64,000 nt of DNA from Nocardioides potassii (GTDB lineage Bacteria > Actinomycetota > Actinomycetes > Propionibacteriales > Nocardioidaceae), in contig NZ_JAKJHZ010000010.1 in assembly GCF_021648885.1 (NCBI RefSeq), positions 372,001-436,000 on the forward strand. Reading direction: 5' to 3'. The notes beneath the pieces are model-generated. The model did no database searches. It worked only from the letters and a program-made list of their open reading frames with translations, and was not told the DNA's origin. Both the position numbers and the translations under genes were made by a program. Shown piece after piece: positions 1 to 7,680 of this stretch (within the stretch, counting starts at the first letter, position 1; each line of letters starts with the position of its first letter).

Positions 1-560
1 AAGATGGCGAAGGCACCGCTCATCACCTTGACCCCCGACTGGTCGAGCAGCCAGAAGGCGGTGCTGGCCACGAGGAACCGGATCGCGAAGCTCACCACGA
101 CCGCGAGCACCAGCGACACCGCGAAGGCGGCCGCGTCCAGCACCGAGCCGGGCAGCGCGATGTCGAAGACGACCAGGCCGATGATCGTCGGGCCGAAGCC
201 ACGGGTGAGCAGGTGGTACGCCGCCCGGCCGAGGTCGCTCGCGAGGTACCAGCCGACGAGCCCGACGGGGCGGTAGAGGTCGATCGCCACGTCGCCGGTG
301 CGGATCCGCTCGGCGAGGTCGTCGGTGGTGCCGCCGCCCCACAGCGCGATCGTCATCAGGAGCGCCTGGCCGAGCCAGACGTACGTCACCGCGTCCCGGG
401 CGTCGTACCCGCCGGCGGTGGGATTGGCGTCCCACAGCGCGAGGTAGGCGTAGGAGTAGATGACCCCGAAGACGGAGTTGGTGAAGATGCCCGAGAGCGT
501 CGCAGCCCGGTAGGTCGAGTAGCGGCGGAACGCTCGGGTCGCGACAGCGACGTGCAGCAT
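1..560 (-). CDS. ABC-2 type transporter permease subunit (3' end outside window)
   Basis: Minus-strand gene starting at ATG 560 with an AGGGGGG ribosome site just upstream; the C-terminus lies beyond the window edge, leaving 186 codons. The translation begins MLHVAVATRAFRRYSTYRAA and then has several hydrophobic segments (roughly residues 22-42, 60-76, 125-135, 143-165). This is the layout of ABC-2 permeases of the DUF990/PF06182-like group, which usually work as a pair with a second permease and an ATPase. Those partners would lie left of the window. Substrate unknown. The family call rests on the topology and the R-x-G-D-V-A-I-D-L-Y-R-P segment (about residues 85-98), which I recognise from this group; it is not confirmed by a search. 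Confidence 0.75.
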   Translation of the reverse strand, partial: MLHVAVATRAFRRYSTYRAATLSGIFTNSVFGVIYSYAYLALWDANPTAGGYDARDAVTYVWLGQALLMTIALWGGGTTDDLAERIRTGDVAIDLYRPVGLVGWYLASDLGRAAYHLLTRGFGPTIIGLVVFDIALPGSVLDAAAFAVSLVLAVVVSFAIRFLVASTAFWLLDQSGVKVMSGAFAI

Positions 561-576
561 CCGACCCCCCTTGCAC

Positions 577-619
577 GAGACGACCCCCGGCTCACCCACG
601 AGGGGCCGGGGATCGTCTC
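577..619 (-). terminator. Stem-loop terminator after the CAP gene
   Basis: Positions 577-591 and 605-619 form a 15-bp stem with one internal mismatch around a 13-nt loop, 24 nt past the stop codon of the CAP-domain gene and before the ABC permease start. No clear U-run follows, as is common in high-GC actinobacteria. Confidence 0.6.
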
Positions 620-642
620 ACACCTGTGGGGTGCGGCGCACG

Positions 643-1221
643 TCAGTTCTGGCGGACCAGGTTGACGACGCCGATCACGCGTCCCTGCGCGTCCTGCTCG
701 ATCGAGATGCCGGCGCGGCGTGCTCGCGGGCTGAGGAGGATCTCGCGGTGGTCGGGGGAGTCGAGCCAGAGGTCGACCATGACGTCCGGGGTGAGCCCGA
801 CCCCGCGGACGAGCGTCTCGCCGGCCCACGACGTGTCGCAGCGGCGGACGACCTCGCCCTGGTCGCGGTGCTCGAAGATGCCGGTGCGAGCAATGCGCTG
901 TCCCCACTCCTCGGCCAGCTGGTCGGTGCAGGAGTCGAGGTTCCAGATCTTGCGCAGTCCGTTGGCCGCGCGGGCGTCGTTGATCTCGGCCAGGAGGGAG
1001 TCCTCGAGCGGTTCGCTGGCCACCGGGGTCTCGGTGACGTCGAGGTCGATGCCCGTGCCGGTGGTCTTCACCGCGTGCGCGGTGACGCGCGGTCCGGACC
1101 AGTTGGCGGTGCTCCGCGGTCCGCTCCAGTCCTTGGCGTCGGCCGCCACCGGGACGCCGCCCAGCACTGCGGTCGCGACGGCGAGCGTCGCGAGCCGGGC
1201 GGCGGAGCGGTGGTGGCGCAC
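643..1221 (-). CDS. Exported CAP (SCP/PR-1-like) domain protein
   Basis: 192-residue protein from GTG 1221, chosen because GGAGG lies 8 nt upstream and a signal peptide follows at once: charged VRHHRSAARL, a hydrophobic stretch, and an A-D-A cleavage site near residue 29. The open frame continues to an ATG at 1344, but that part is basic/proline-rich and covers the promoter. The mature protein has a short WSGPR repeat (twice) and then a CAP domain: LLAEINDARAANGL, a central ..IARTGIFEHRD, and W-L-D-S-P-x-H-R-E-I-L. Such bacterial CAP proteins are secreted or cell-wall associated and of mostly unknown function. Two cysteines (CTDQL and RRCDT) could form a disulfide. An 11-bp-phased direct repeat lies about 120 nt upstream. 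Confidence 0.85.
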   Translation of the reverse strand: MRHHRSAARLATLAVATAVLGGVPVAADAKDWSGPRSTANWSGPRVTAHAVKTTGTGIDLDVTETPVASEPLEDSLLAEINDARAANGLRKIWNLDSCTDQLAEEWGQRIARTGIFEHRDQGEVVRRCDTSWAGETLVRGVGLTPDVMVDLWLDSPDHREILLSPRARRAGISIEQDAQGRVIGVVNLVRQN

Positions 1222-1338
1222 GGTCGGTCCTCCAGGGGGCGGATCCACGAGATCGGGGGAGTGGATCTTGAGAAGAACTAGTGGAACTTGATCCGAACGA
1301 TAAGGACGGCTCACGGGTGGTGTCGAGTCTTCAGCCGA

Positions 1339-1363
1339 CTTCACGCGTGAAGCGCGCGTGAAG
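1339..1363 (-). promoter_or_regulatory. 11-bp-phased direct repeats / palindrome upstream of the CAP gene
   Basis: On the plus strand CGCGTGAAG occurs at 1344-1352 and 1355-1363, exactly 11 bp apart. The first copy is also the right half of a perfect 14-bp palindrome CTTCACGCGTGAAG (1339-1352). Read toward the CAP gene the units are CTTCACGCG(CG/TG). An 11-bp period is typical of OmpR/PhoP-family response-regulator sites, and the unit resembles the Streptomyces PHO-box unit. Function is inferred. Confidence 0.4.
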
Positions 1364-1430
1364 GCTCAAGAATCGGACTCGGAGAGATCAAAGCGTCTTG
1401 ACTGTTTCTGCAGGGCGTGAAATCGGAAAA

Positions 1431-1475
1431 GGGGCCCGGTGGTCTGGACCACGAGGTCCGCGACCACCGGGCCCC
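1431..1475 (-). terminator. Rho-independent terminator of the PEBP gene
   Basis: A perfect 14-bp inverted repeat (1431-1444 with 1462-1475) around a 17-nt loop. On the minus strand it is followed directly by TTTTCCGATT. It lies 42 nt past the stop codon of the PEBP-family gene. The rest of the 295-nt gap 1222-1516 holds the CAP promoter region and no gene. Confidence 0.85.
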
Positions 1476-1516
1476 TCGGGCCGGTGTGGGCGTCTGAGCC
1501 GGGAGTCAGGCGAGGA

Positions 1517-2044
1517 TCAGTGCTGGTAGGTCCCGTGCAGGATCGCGCGGCCCAGCGTCTTGAAGGCCAGGTTGAACGACACGACGGCCGGGGAGGCGTC
1601 GGCGTCGACGCCCAGGCTCGGCTCGCCCACGGCGTGGACCACGAAGAAGTAGCGGTGCGCCTGGTCGCCCTCCGGGGGCGCGGCTCCCATGAACCCGGCC
1701 TCGCCGCCGTCGTTGCGGACGTGGAACGCCGAGCCGGGCAGGTCGCCCGACGCGGCACCGGTGTCGAGGGACGTCACGTCCGCCGGGAGGTCGACGAGCA
1801 CCCAGTGCCAGAACCCGCTCGGGGTCGGGGCGTCGGGATCGAAGCAGGTGACGACGTAGGACTGGGTGCCCTCGGGCGCTCCGGACCAGCTCAGCTGGGG
1901 GGAGGTGTTGCCGAGGGCCGCCACCTGGTCGTCCTTCAGCGGCTGGCCGTCGGTGACGTCGTCGCTGGTGACCGTGAAGGACGCGGTCGCCGGGAGCAGG
2001 TCGTAGGGGTTGGGGGACACGGGTCGCTCGATGCCGGTGCTCAT
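1517..2044 (-). CDS. YbhB/YbcL-type phosphatidylethanolamine-binding protein
   Basis: 175-residue cytosolic protein of the PEBP/Raf-kinase-inhibitor-like family. Diagnostic pieces are [35 protein letters not shown] (the D-P-D-x-P ligand-pocket motif with the conserved W-H-W), and the late YFFVVHA segment. Length matches the bacterial family (about 160-180). Bacterial members have no settled substrate. The gene is monocistronic: it has its own terminator at 1431-1475. Its ATG at 2044 follows a TAGGTT -10 by only 6 nt, so the mRNA is probably leaderless. It is divergent from the siroheme synthase gene, with 50 bp between them. Confidence 0.92.
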   Translation of the reverse strand: MSTGIERPVSPNPYDLLPATASFTVTSDDVTDGQPLKDDQVAALGNTSPQLSWSGAPEGTQSYVVTCFDPDAPTPSGFWHWVLVDLPADVTSLDTGAASGDLPGSAFHVRNDGGEAGFMGAAPPEGDQAHRYFFVVHAVGEPSLGVDADASPAVVSFNLAFKTLGRAILHGTYQH

Positions 2045-2050
2045 ATCCCG

Positions 2051-2056
2051 AACCTA
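2051..2056 (-). promoter_or_regulatory. -10 element (TAGGTT) of the PEBP gene
   Basis: TAGGTT read on the minus strand, 6 nt before the ATG at 2044. That spacing puts the transcription start on the A of the start codon (leaderless). Confidence 0.55.
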
Positions 2057-2094
2057 GCCACGGCCCCCACGCCCGGAAAAGGGACAATCGGGGC

Positions 2095-3318
2095 ATGGCC
2101 GATCCCCACCCCTACCTCGCCGGGCTCGTCCTCGCGGGCCGCAAGGTGGTGGTCGTCGGCGGCGGTCACGTCGCCCAGCGCCGCGTGCCGACCTTCCTGG
2201 CCGCCGGCGCGGAGGTGACCCTCGTCAGCCCCGAGGTGACGCCCGCCCTCGAAGGACTCGCGGCCGAGCTCACCCTGCACCTGCGCGAGTTCACCGAGTC
2301 CGACCTCGACGGTGCGTGGTACGTCGTCGCGGTCACCGACGACGCCGAGGTCAACGCCCGCGTCGCCGCGGCGGCGGAGGCGCGCCACACCTTCTGCGTC
2401 CGTGCGGACGACGCCCTCGGCGGTACGGCGTGGACGCCCGCGGTCGGCCACCACGGCAGCGTCACGGTCGGCGTCCTCGGCAACCGCGAGCCGCGGAAGT
2501 CGGCGATGCTGCGCGACGACATCGTCACCGCGCTGCGCGATGGTCACCTCTCGGCCGCCGACGCCCACGACCGCACCCCCGGTGTCGTCCTGGTCGGCGG
2601 CGGACCGGGGGAGCCCGACTTCGTCACCGTCGCGGCACGCCACGCGCTGGCCTCGGCCGACGTGGTCGTCGCCGACCGGCTCGCACCCCGCGAGCTGCTC
2701 GACGAGCTCGGGCCCCACGTCGAGCTCATCGACGTCGCCAAGCTCCCGCGCGGGCGCTCGGCGACCCAGGAGGCGATCAACCAGGTCATCGTCGACCGCG
2801 CGCGGGCCGGCAAGCGCGTGGTGCGCTTCAAGGGCGGTGACAACTTCGTCTTCGGCCGTGGGTTCGAGGAGCTGCTCGCCTGCGCAGCGGCGGACGTCCC
2901 CGTCACCGTGGTGCCCGGGCTGACCTCGGCGATCTCGGTCCCGGCCCGCCTCGGGATCCCGGTGACCCACCGCGGCGTCGCCCACGAGTTCACCGTGATC
3001 TCCGGCCACCTCCCGCCCGGCCACCCCGACTCCCTCGTCGCGTGGGACGCGGTGGCGCGGATGCGCGGGACCGTCGTCCTCCTGATGGCGGTAGACAACG
3101 CGCCGGCGATCGCGACCGCGCTGGTCGACGGCGGGCGCGCGGCGGACACCCCTGTGGCCGTCATCGTCGACGGCACGATGCCGACCGAGCGCACGGTGCT
3201 CACCACGCTCGGCTCGCTGGCCGACGACCTCGTCGCGCACGTCGTACGGCCCCCGGCGATCATCGTCGTCGGTGACGTGGTCGCCGTGGCGCGTCCGGCA
3301 CACTTCCCCCGTGGCTGA
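2095..3318 (+). CDS. cobA: Uroporphyrinogen-III C-methyltransferase with N-terminal siroheme-synthase Rossmann domain
   Basis: 407 residues, CysG-like. The N-terminal third is a precorrin-2 dehydrogenase type Rossmann domain (VVVVGGGHVAQRR near residue 20, SPEVTP, and PRKSAMLRDDIV near 130). It is followed from about residue 160 by a SAM-dependent uroporphyrinogen-III methyltransferase domain (VVLVGGGPGEPDFVTVAARH, FKGGDNFVFGRGFEE, VVPGLTSAISVPA). It should methylate uroporphyrinogen III to precorrin-2 and probably oxidise that to sirohydrochlorin, for siroheme. The usual G-A-G-P-G-D-P-D motif reads GGGPGEPD here, a mild variant. A weak -10 (GACAAT, 2083-2088) lies 6 nt before the ATG. The 3' end overlaps the next gene by 8 bp, so the two are co-transcribed. 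Gene name follows actinobacterial usage; cysG is equally apt. Confidence 0.9.
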   Translation: MADPHPYLAGLVLAGRKVVVVGGGHVAQRRVPTFLAAGAEVTLVSPEVTPALEGLAAELTLHLREFTESDLDGAWYVVAVTDDAEVNARVAAAAEARHTFCVRADDALGGTAWTPAVGHHGSVTVGVLGNREPRKSAMLRDDIVTALRDGHLSAADAHDRTPGVVLVGGGPGEPDFVTVAARHALASADVVVADRLAPRELLDELGPHVELIDVAKLPRGRSATQEAINQVIVDRARAGKRVVRFKGGDNFVFGRGFEELLACAAADVPVTVVPGLTSAISVPARLGIPVTHRGVAHEFTVISGHLPPGHPDSLVAWDAVARMRGTVVLLMAVDNAPAIATALVDGGRAADTPVAVIVDGTMPTERTVLTTLGSLADDLVAHVVRPPAIIVVGDVVAVARPAHFPRG

Positions 3319-4135
3319 CCCCGACCGGAGACCCGACCCGGTCGTCGAGCTCTCCGACCCGGACGACCCCCGCCTGGCCGACTACCGCGACCTGCGCGAC
3401 GTCGAGCTCCGCAAGAGCCTGGAGGCCGAGCACGGGCTGTTCCTCGCCGAGGGCGAGAAGGTCGTGCGCCGCTCGGTCGAGGCGGGCTACGCGCCCCGGT
3501 CGTTCCTGATGGCGCCCCGGTGGCTCGAGGGCCTGGGCGACGTCATCGCCGGCACCGGCGCGCCGTGCTACGTCCTCTCCGAGGCGCTCATCGAGCAGGT
3601 GACCGGCTTCCACGTGCACCGCGGGGCGCTCGCGTCGCTGCACCGGCGGCCGCTGCCGTCGGTGGAGGAGGTGCTGGCCGGCGCGCGGTCCGTGCTGGTC
3701 CTCGAGGACCTCGTCGACCACACCAACGTCGGGGCGATCTTCCGCTCCGGCGCGGCCCTCGGCTTCGATGCCGTGCTGCTGGCCCCGCGGACCGCCGATC
3801 CGCTCTACCGCCGCTCGATCAAGGTCGGCATGGGCGCGGTGTTCTCGACACCGTGGACCCGGTTGCCGGACTGGTACGACGCGCTGCCGGACCTGTCGCG
3901 CCGCGGCTTCACCACGGTCGCGCTCACGCTGTCGGCCGACTCGGTGCCTATCGAGGAGGCCGTCCACGGCGTCGACCGGCTCGCCCTGGTCCTCGGCTCG
4001 GAGGGGCACGGGCTGTCGAGGCGGTGGGAGTCCTCGGCCGACCGCCGCGCCATCATCCCGATGCGCGCCGGCATCGACTCGCTCAACGTCGCCGCCGCGA
4101 CCGCGGTCGCCTGCTACGCCGCCGCGCGCCGCTGA
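3311..4135 (+). CDS. TrmH/SpoU-family RNA methyltransferase (first of three in the window)
   Basis: 274 residues from GTG 3311, which overlaps the end of the upstream methyltransferase gene by 8 bp; upstream in-frame starts would run deep into that gene. It has an N-terminal L30e-like substrate-binding part (LRKSLEAEHGLFLAEGEKVVRRS) and a C-terminal SpoU knot: LEDLVDHTNVGAIFRSGAALG, VLGSEGHGLS, and IPMRAGIDSLNVAAATAVACY. These are the three SpoU motifs; the knot binds S-adenosylmethionine and the family 2'-O-methylates ribose in rRNA or tRNA. Target RNA cannot be told from sequence. Confidence 0.9.
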   Translation: MADPDRRPDPVVELSDPDDPRLADYRDLRDVELRKSLEAEHGLFLAEGEKVVRRSVEAGYAPRSFLMAPRWLEGLGDVIAGTGAPCYVLSEALIEQVTGFHVHRGALASLHRRPLPSVEEVLAGARSVLVLEDLVDHTNVGAIFRSGAALGFDAVLLAPRTADPLYRRSIKVGMGAVFSTPWTRLPDWYDALPDLSRRGFTTVALTLSADSVPIEEAVHGVDRLALVLGSEGHGLSRRWESSADRRAIIPMRAGIDSLNVAAATAVACYAAARR

Positions 4136-4205
4136 CGCTCCCCGGAGCGGTGAGGAGGACAACTTCTCAGCAGGACAGCTTCTGGACCCGGAGGACCTGT
4201 CGTGC

Positions 4206-4823
4206 TCACCGCTCGGACTGGTTGAGGCGGTGCCGCAGCCGCCGCGCGACGACGACGAGGAGCGCGATGCCGAGCAGCACCCAGACGACGTTGCTCGCGG
4301 GACCGACGTAGCCCTCGACGACGTGCCACTGCTCGCCGAGCTCGTAGCCGGCCAGGATCAGCGCCGCGTTCCACACCAGGCTGCCCGCCGTGGTGAACAC
4401 GCAGAAGCGCAGCAGCGGCATCCGGTCGATGCCCGCGGGGATCGAGATCAGGCTCCGCACCCCGGGGACGAGGCGGCCGACGAACACCGCGGTGCGTCCG
4501 TGCCGGCCGAACCACGCGACCGCCCGCCGTACGTCGTCGGCGTCCATGAGCGGGATCCGGTCGGCGAGCGCGCAGATCCGCTCCAGCCCCCAGGCCGCGC
4601 CGAGCCAGTAGAGGAGCAGCGCGCCGAGGAGCGAGCCGACGGTCGCCCACGCGATGGCGGCGACCAGGCTGTAGTGGCCCTGGCTCGCGGTGTAGCCCGC
4701 CAGCGGCAGCACCAGCTCGCTCGGCACGGGCGGGAACACGGTCTCCACCGCGGTGGCCAGCCCGACGCCGGGTGAGCCGACCGTCCGCATGACGAGGACG
4801 ACCCAGTCGAGCACTGCTTCCAT
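4206..4823 (-). CDS. DedA-family membrane protein
   Basis: 205 residues from ATG 4823. An earlier in-frame start overlaps the upstream gene and adds a non-hydrophobic tail. The DedA/SNARE-associated signature is clear: FPPVPSELVLPLAGY near residues 29-43, GALLLYWLGAAWG, GRHGRTAVFVGRLVPGVRSLISIPAG with the conserved arginines, and a C-terminal hydrophobic helix ending in a basic tail. DedA proteins are polytopic inner-membrane proteins; recent work on the family links them to recycling of the lipid carrier undecaprenyl phosphate or to lipid scrambling. It is the last gene of a three-gene minus-strand operon def-trmH-dedA; 16 bp separate it from the methyltransferase gene. Confidence 0.92.
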   Translation of the reverse strand: MEAVLDWVVLVMRTVGSPGVGLATAVETVFPPVPSELVLPLAGYTASQGHYSLVAAIAWATVGSLLGALLLYWLGAAWGLERICALADRIPLMDADDVRRAVAWFGRHGRTAVFVGRLVPGVRSLISIPAGIDRMPLLRFCVFTTAGSLVWNAALILAGYELGEQWHVVEGYVGPASNVVWVLLGIALLVVVARRLRHRLNQSER

Positions 4824-4839
4824 CGCGCCGACCCCCGGC

Positions 4840-5637
4840 TCAGCCGCGCTGGCGCAGCGACTCGTGGAGCACGATGGACCCGGCAACGGCGGCGTTGAGG
4901 GACGACGCCGAGCCGACCATCGGGATGCTCGCGATGTCGTCGCAGGCGGCGCGCCACCCCGACGACAGGCCGTGGGTCTCGTTGCCGACCACGACGACCA
5001 CCCGGCCGCCGAGGTCGACGTCGGAGAGCGCGCTGCCCTCCTCGTCGGTGCCGACGATCCGGTAGCCGTGGGCGTGGGCGTGCTCGACGACAGGTCCGGG
5101 CCCGGGCACCCGCAGCACGGTCAGCGCGAAGAGCGACCCGGTGCTCGCGCGGACGGCCTGTGGGTCGTAGGGGTCCGCGGCGTGGCCGGTGACCACCAGC
5201 GCGGAGGCGCCGAAGGCGTCAGCGGAGCGGGCCAGCGTGCCGATGTTGCCCGGGCTGGTCGGCCGGTCGAACACGACGACCGGGCCGTGGGGCCGGGACG
5301 ACTCCTCGAGGCGCGAGACCCCGTCCTCGGGCATCTCGACGACCGCGACCAGCTCCGACCCGTCCTCGCGCCCGCTGAGCCGCGCGTGGAGGTCGGGGGA
5401 GACCAGCACCCGCTCGCCCTCCGTGGTCGACCACAGTCCGTCGGCCCAGGCCGACGACGTCCCGTCGGCACGCAGCAGCGCGCGCACCGTCCAGCCCTCC
5501 TCGACCGCGCGGGTGATCGGTCGCACGCCCTGGACGAGGAACTCCCGCGAGCGGTGCCGCTTGGACCGGTTGGTCAGCAGCGCCTCCCACTGCTGGAACC
5601 GGGCGTTCTCCCGGGTGACCCTCAGGTCAGCACTCAT
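4840..5637 (-). CDS. TrmH/SpoU-family RNA methyltransferase (second)
   Basis: 265 residues. Starts with a substrate-binding domain (FLVQGVRPITRAVEEGW) and ends with the SpoU knot: VFDRPTSPGNIGTLARSADAFG, VVVVGNETHGLSSGW, and IPMVGSASSLNAAVAGSIVLHE. The late N-E-T-x-G-L motif and the S-S-L-N motif mark an S-adenosylmethionine-dependent ribose 2'-O-methyltransferase. Its ATG overlaps the def stop codon by 4 bp (ATGA at 5634-5637), so translation is coupled to peptide deformylase. Sequence is clearly different from the methyltransferases at 3311 and 43375, so these are old paralogues, not recent duplicates. Confidence 0.9.
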   Translation of the reverse strand: MSADLRVTRENARFQQWEALLTNRSKRHRSREFLVQGVRPITRAVEEGWTVRALLRADGTSSAWADGLWSTTEGERVLVSPDLHARLSGREDGSELVAVVEMPEDGVSRLEESSRPHGPVVVFDRPTSPGNIGTLARSADAFGASALVVTGHAADPYDPQAVRASTGSLFALTVLRVPGPGPVVEHAHAHGYRIVGTDEEGSALSDVDLGGRVVVVVGNETHGLSSGWRAACDDIASIPMVGSASSLNAAVAGSIVLHESLRQRG

Positions 5638-6230
5638 GAGGCGGGCCAGGTGAGCGGGTAGTCCTCGGCCGCGGCGTCGTGCTTCCTGGTCAGCTTCTTG
5701 CGCGACTTGGCCGAGAGCCGGTCACCGAAGACGGTGCCGAGGGTGTGGTCGGTCTCGTGCTGGAGGCAGCGCGCGAGCAGGCCGTCGCCCTCGAAGCTCA
5801 CCGGCTCGCCGTCGAGGCCGGTGCCGTCGACGCGCGCCCAGTCCGGGCGCGCGCACGGCTCGAAGGAGCCGGGGAAGGACAGGCAGCCCTCGTCGTCGGA
5901 GTCGAGGTGGCGGTCCTTGCCCTCGGGCAGGGTGAGCACCGGGTTGCAGACGACGCCCACGGTGCGCACGCCCTCGTCGTCGGGGCAGTCGAAGACGAAC
6001 ATCGCGACGTCCTCGCCCACCTGGCAGGCGGCCAGCCCGACACCGTCGGCGGCGTACATCGTCGCGACCATGTCGGCCGCCAGCGTCGCGAGCGCGTCGT
6101 CGTACGACGTCACGGGTGCCTGGGCGCGGTGCATGACCGGCGTGCCCCAGCGGGTGATCGGGCGGGGCGTCCCGCCCGTCGGCAGCGGGCCGTGCGGGGC
6201 GCGGGGCTCGGTCGTGTCCTCGTCGGGCAT
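5634..6230 (-). CDS. def: Peptide deformylase
   Basis: 198 residues from ATG 6230 (AGGAT ribosome site). The frame opens 20 codons earlier, but that part has no family similarity. All three deformylase motifs are present: GVGLAACQVG (residues 63-72, with Cys replacing the usual Pro), EGCLS (114-118, metal-binding Cys116) and HETDH (158-162, metal His158/His162 and catalytic Glu159). It removes the N-formyl group from nascent proteins using Fe2+ or another divalent metal. The about 20-residue acidic N-terminal extension and the long insertion between motifs are typical of actinobacterial type-I/III-like forms. First gene of the def-trmH-dedA operon. Confidence 0.95.
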   Translation of the reverse strand: MPDEDTTEPRAPHGPLPTGGTPRPITRWGTPVMHRAQAPVTSYDDALATLAADMVATMYAADGVGLAACQVGEDVAMFVFDCPDDEGVRTVGVVCNPVLTLPEGKDRHLDSDDEGCLSFPGSFEPCARPDWARVDGTGLDGEPVSFEGDGLLARCLQHETDHTLGTVFGDRLSAKSRKKLTRKHDAAAEDYPLTWPAS

Positions 6231-6293
6231 GCGGAGGATCCTAACGACCGGGCCACGGGTGACCGGCACCACGGCAAACCCTCTGGCCAAGGG

Positions 6294-6310
6294 TGTAACT
6301 CAGAGTTACA
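6294..6310. promoter_or_regulatory. Perfect 17-bp palindromic operator candidate
   Basis: TGTAACTCAGAGTTACA is a perfect inverted repeat centred on A6302, ending 9 nt before the ATG of the first acyl-CoA dehydrogenase. Its AT-rich composition stands out from the surroundings. Length and symmetry fit a TetR-family dimer site, the usual control of fatty-acid genes in actinobacteria. No such regulator gene is adjacent. Confidence 0.6.
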
Positions 6311-6318
6311 TTTGGGTC

Positions 6319-7680
6319 ATGTCCCTCCTCAACAGCCTCCGCCCGGGCGGGCGCCACGGGTTGTCGTCGCGTGAGACGCGCGACCCGATCGGCCTCGCCG
6401 TCGCGGCCGTGAACCGGCTCGCCCAGAGCGACCTGATCGACCGCGTCGGCCTGCGCAAGCAGAGCGAGCAGGTCGTCTACTCGACCACCCGCAACGGCTT
6501 CCGCGTCGCGACCGCTGCCGGTCGCACCTTCGCGCGTGCGGGCCGCCGGACCGCCGGGGAGCGGCCCGCCCGCGCCGAGTCGCGCGGTGTCTTCGACCTC
6601 AACCCGACCGAGGACGAGGCCATGCTGGTGTCCGTCGTCGACGAGCTCGCCGCCGAGCTGCTGCGTCCCGGCGCCGCGGCCGCCGACGACGCCTGTGCCC
6701 CGCCGGACGACGTCCTCGCCGCGGCCCAGGAGCTCGGACTGCCGGGCCTCGGCGTCCCCGAGTCGCTCGGCGGCATCATGGAGGAGCGGTCCGCGACCGC
6801 CGGCGCGCTCGTCGCCGAGGCGCTCGCCAAGGGCGACATGGGACTTGCCGTGGCGGCCCTTGCGCCCGGGGCCGTCGCCACCGCGATCGGCCTGTGGGGC
6901 ACCGACGAGCAGCAGCAGACCTACCTGCCGGCCTTCACCGGACCGGACGTCCCTGCCGCAGCGCTGACGATCGCCGAGCCGACCGTGCTCTTCGACCCGT
7001 TCGAGCTGTCGACCACCGCGCTGCGCGACGGCGACGGCTTCGTCCTCGACGGCGTGAAGTCCGCGGTCGTCCGCGGTGCCGACGCCGAGCTGTTCGTGGT
7101 CGCCGCCCAGCTCGACGGGACGCCGGCGCTGTTCCTCGTGGAGGCCGGGACCGACGGCCTCGAGGTCGAGGCCGACCCGTCCATGGGCCTGCGGGCCGCC
7201 GCGCTGTCGCGCCTGCACCTCACCGGCGTACGCGTCGGGGCGGACGCCCTGCTCGGCGACACGGACGGCGAGGCCTACCGCGAGTGCGTGCGGCTCTCGC
7301 GCCTCGCGTGGTGCGCCCTCGCCGTCGGCACGGGCCAGGCGGTCCTCGACTACGTGAAGGACTACGTCAACGAGCGCGAGGCCTTCGGCGAGCCGATCAG
7401 CCACCGCCAGTCGGTCGCCTTCATGGTCGCCGACATCGCGATCGAGCTGCAGGCGATGCGCCTGCTGACGTGGAAGGCGGCCTCGCGCGCGACGCGCGGC
7501 GAGGACTTCGCCCGCGAGGTCGGGCTGGCCCGCCGGCTCTGCGCCGAGAAGGGCATGAAGATCGGCCTCGACGGGGTGCAGCTCCTCGGCGGGCACGGCT
7601 TCGTCAAGGAGCACCCGGTCGAGCGGTGGTACCGCGACCTGAGAGCGGTCGGACTGATGGAAGGCGTGGTGATGCTCTGA
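6319..7680 (+). CDS. Acyl-CoA dehydrogenase family protein, subunit with N-terminal extension
   Basis: 453 residues from ATG 6319; longer in-frame openings run into the operator and the def promoter. Residues 1-90 are a basic, Arg/Ser-rich extension (MSLLNSLRPGGRHGLSSRET) not found in ordinary members. From about residue 95 comes the acyl-CoA dehydrogenase fold: helical N-domain (LGLPGLGVPESLGGI), middle beta domain (ALTIAEPTVLFDPFELS), and C-terminal helices (GQAVLDYVKDYVNEREAFGEPISHRQSVAFMVAD, LLGGHGFVKEHPVERWYRD). The protein stops right after GLMEGVVML, so the usual E-G-T-x-x-I-Q-x-x-x-I-A-R tail is cut short. It overlaps the next dehydrogenase gene by one base (TGATG). Together they look like two subunits of a heteromeric enzyme, as described for some mycobacterial FadE pairs; substrate unknown. 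Confidence 0.85.
   Translation: MSLLNSLRPGGRHGLSSRETRDPIGLAVAAVNRLAQSDLIDRVGLRKQSEQVVYSTTRNGFRVATAAGRTFARAGRRTAGERPARAESRGVFDLNPTEDEAMLVSVVDELAAELLRPGAAAADDACAPPDDVLAAAQELGLPGLGVPESLGGIMEERSATAGALVAEALAKGDMGLAVAALAPGAVATAIGLWGTDEQQQTYLPAFTGPDVPAAALTIAEPTVLFDPFELSTTALRDGDGFVLDGVKSAVVRGADAELFVVAAQLDGTPALFLVEAGTDGLEVEADPSMGLRAAALSRLHLTGVRVGADALLGDTDGEAYRECVRLSRLAWCALAVGTGQAVLDYVKDYVNEREAFGEPISHRQSVAFMVADIAIELQAMRLLTWKAASRATRGEDFAREVGLARRLCAEKGMKIGLDGVQLLGGHGFVKEHPVERWYRDLRAVGLMEGVVML

Noticed and set aside
1222..1344. N-terminal extension of the CAP-domain protein
   Set aside because: The GTG at 1221 has a good ribosome site and begins a signal peptide; the extension covers the promoter repeats.
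4145..4214. Inverted repeat GAGCGGTGAG / CTCACCGCTC between the convergent methyltransferase and DedA genes
   Set aside because: The 50-nt loop and overlap with a stop codon make a terminator unlikely; other pairings in the gap are weak.
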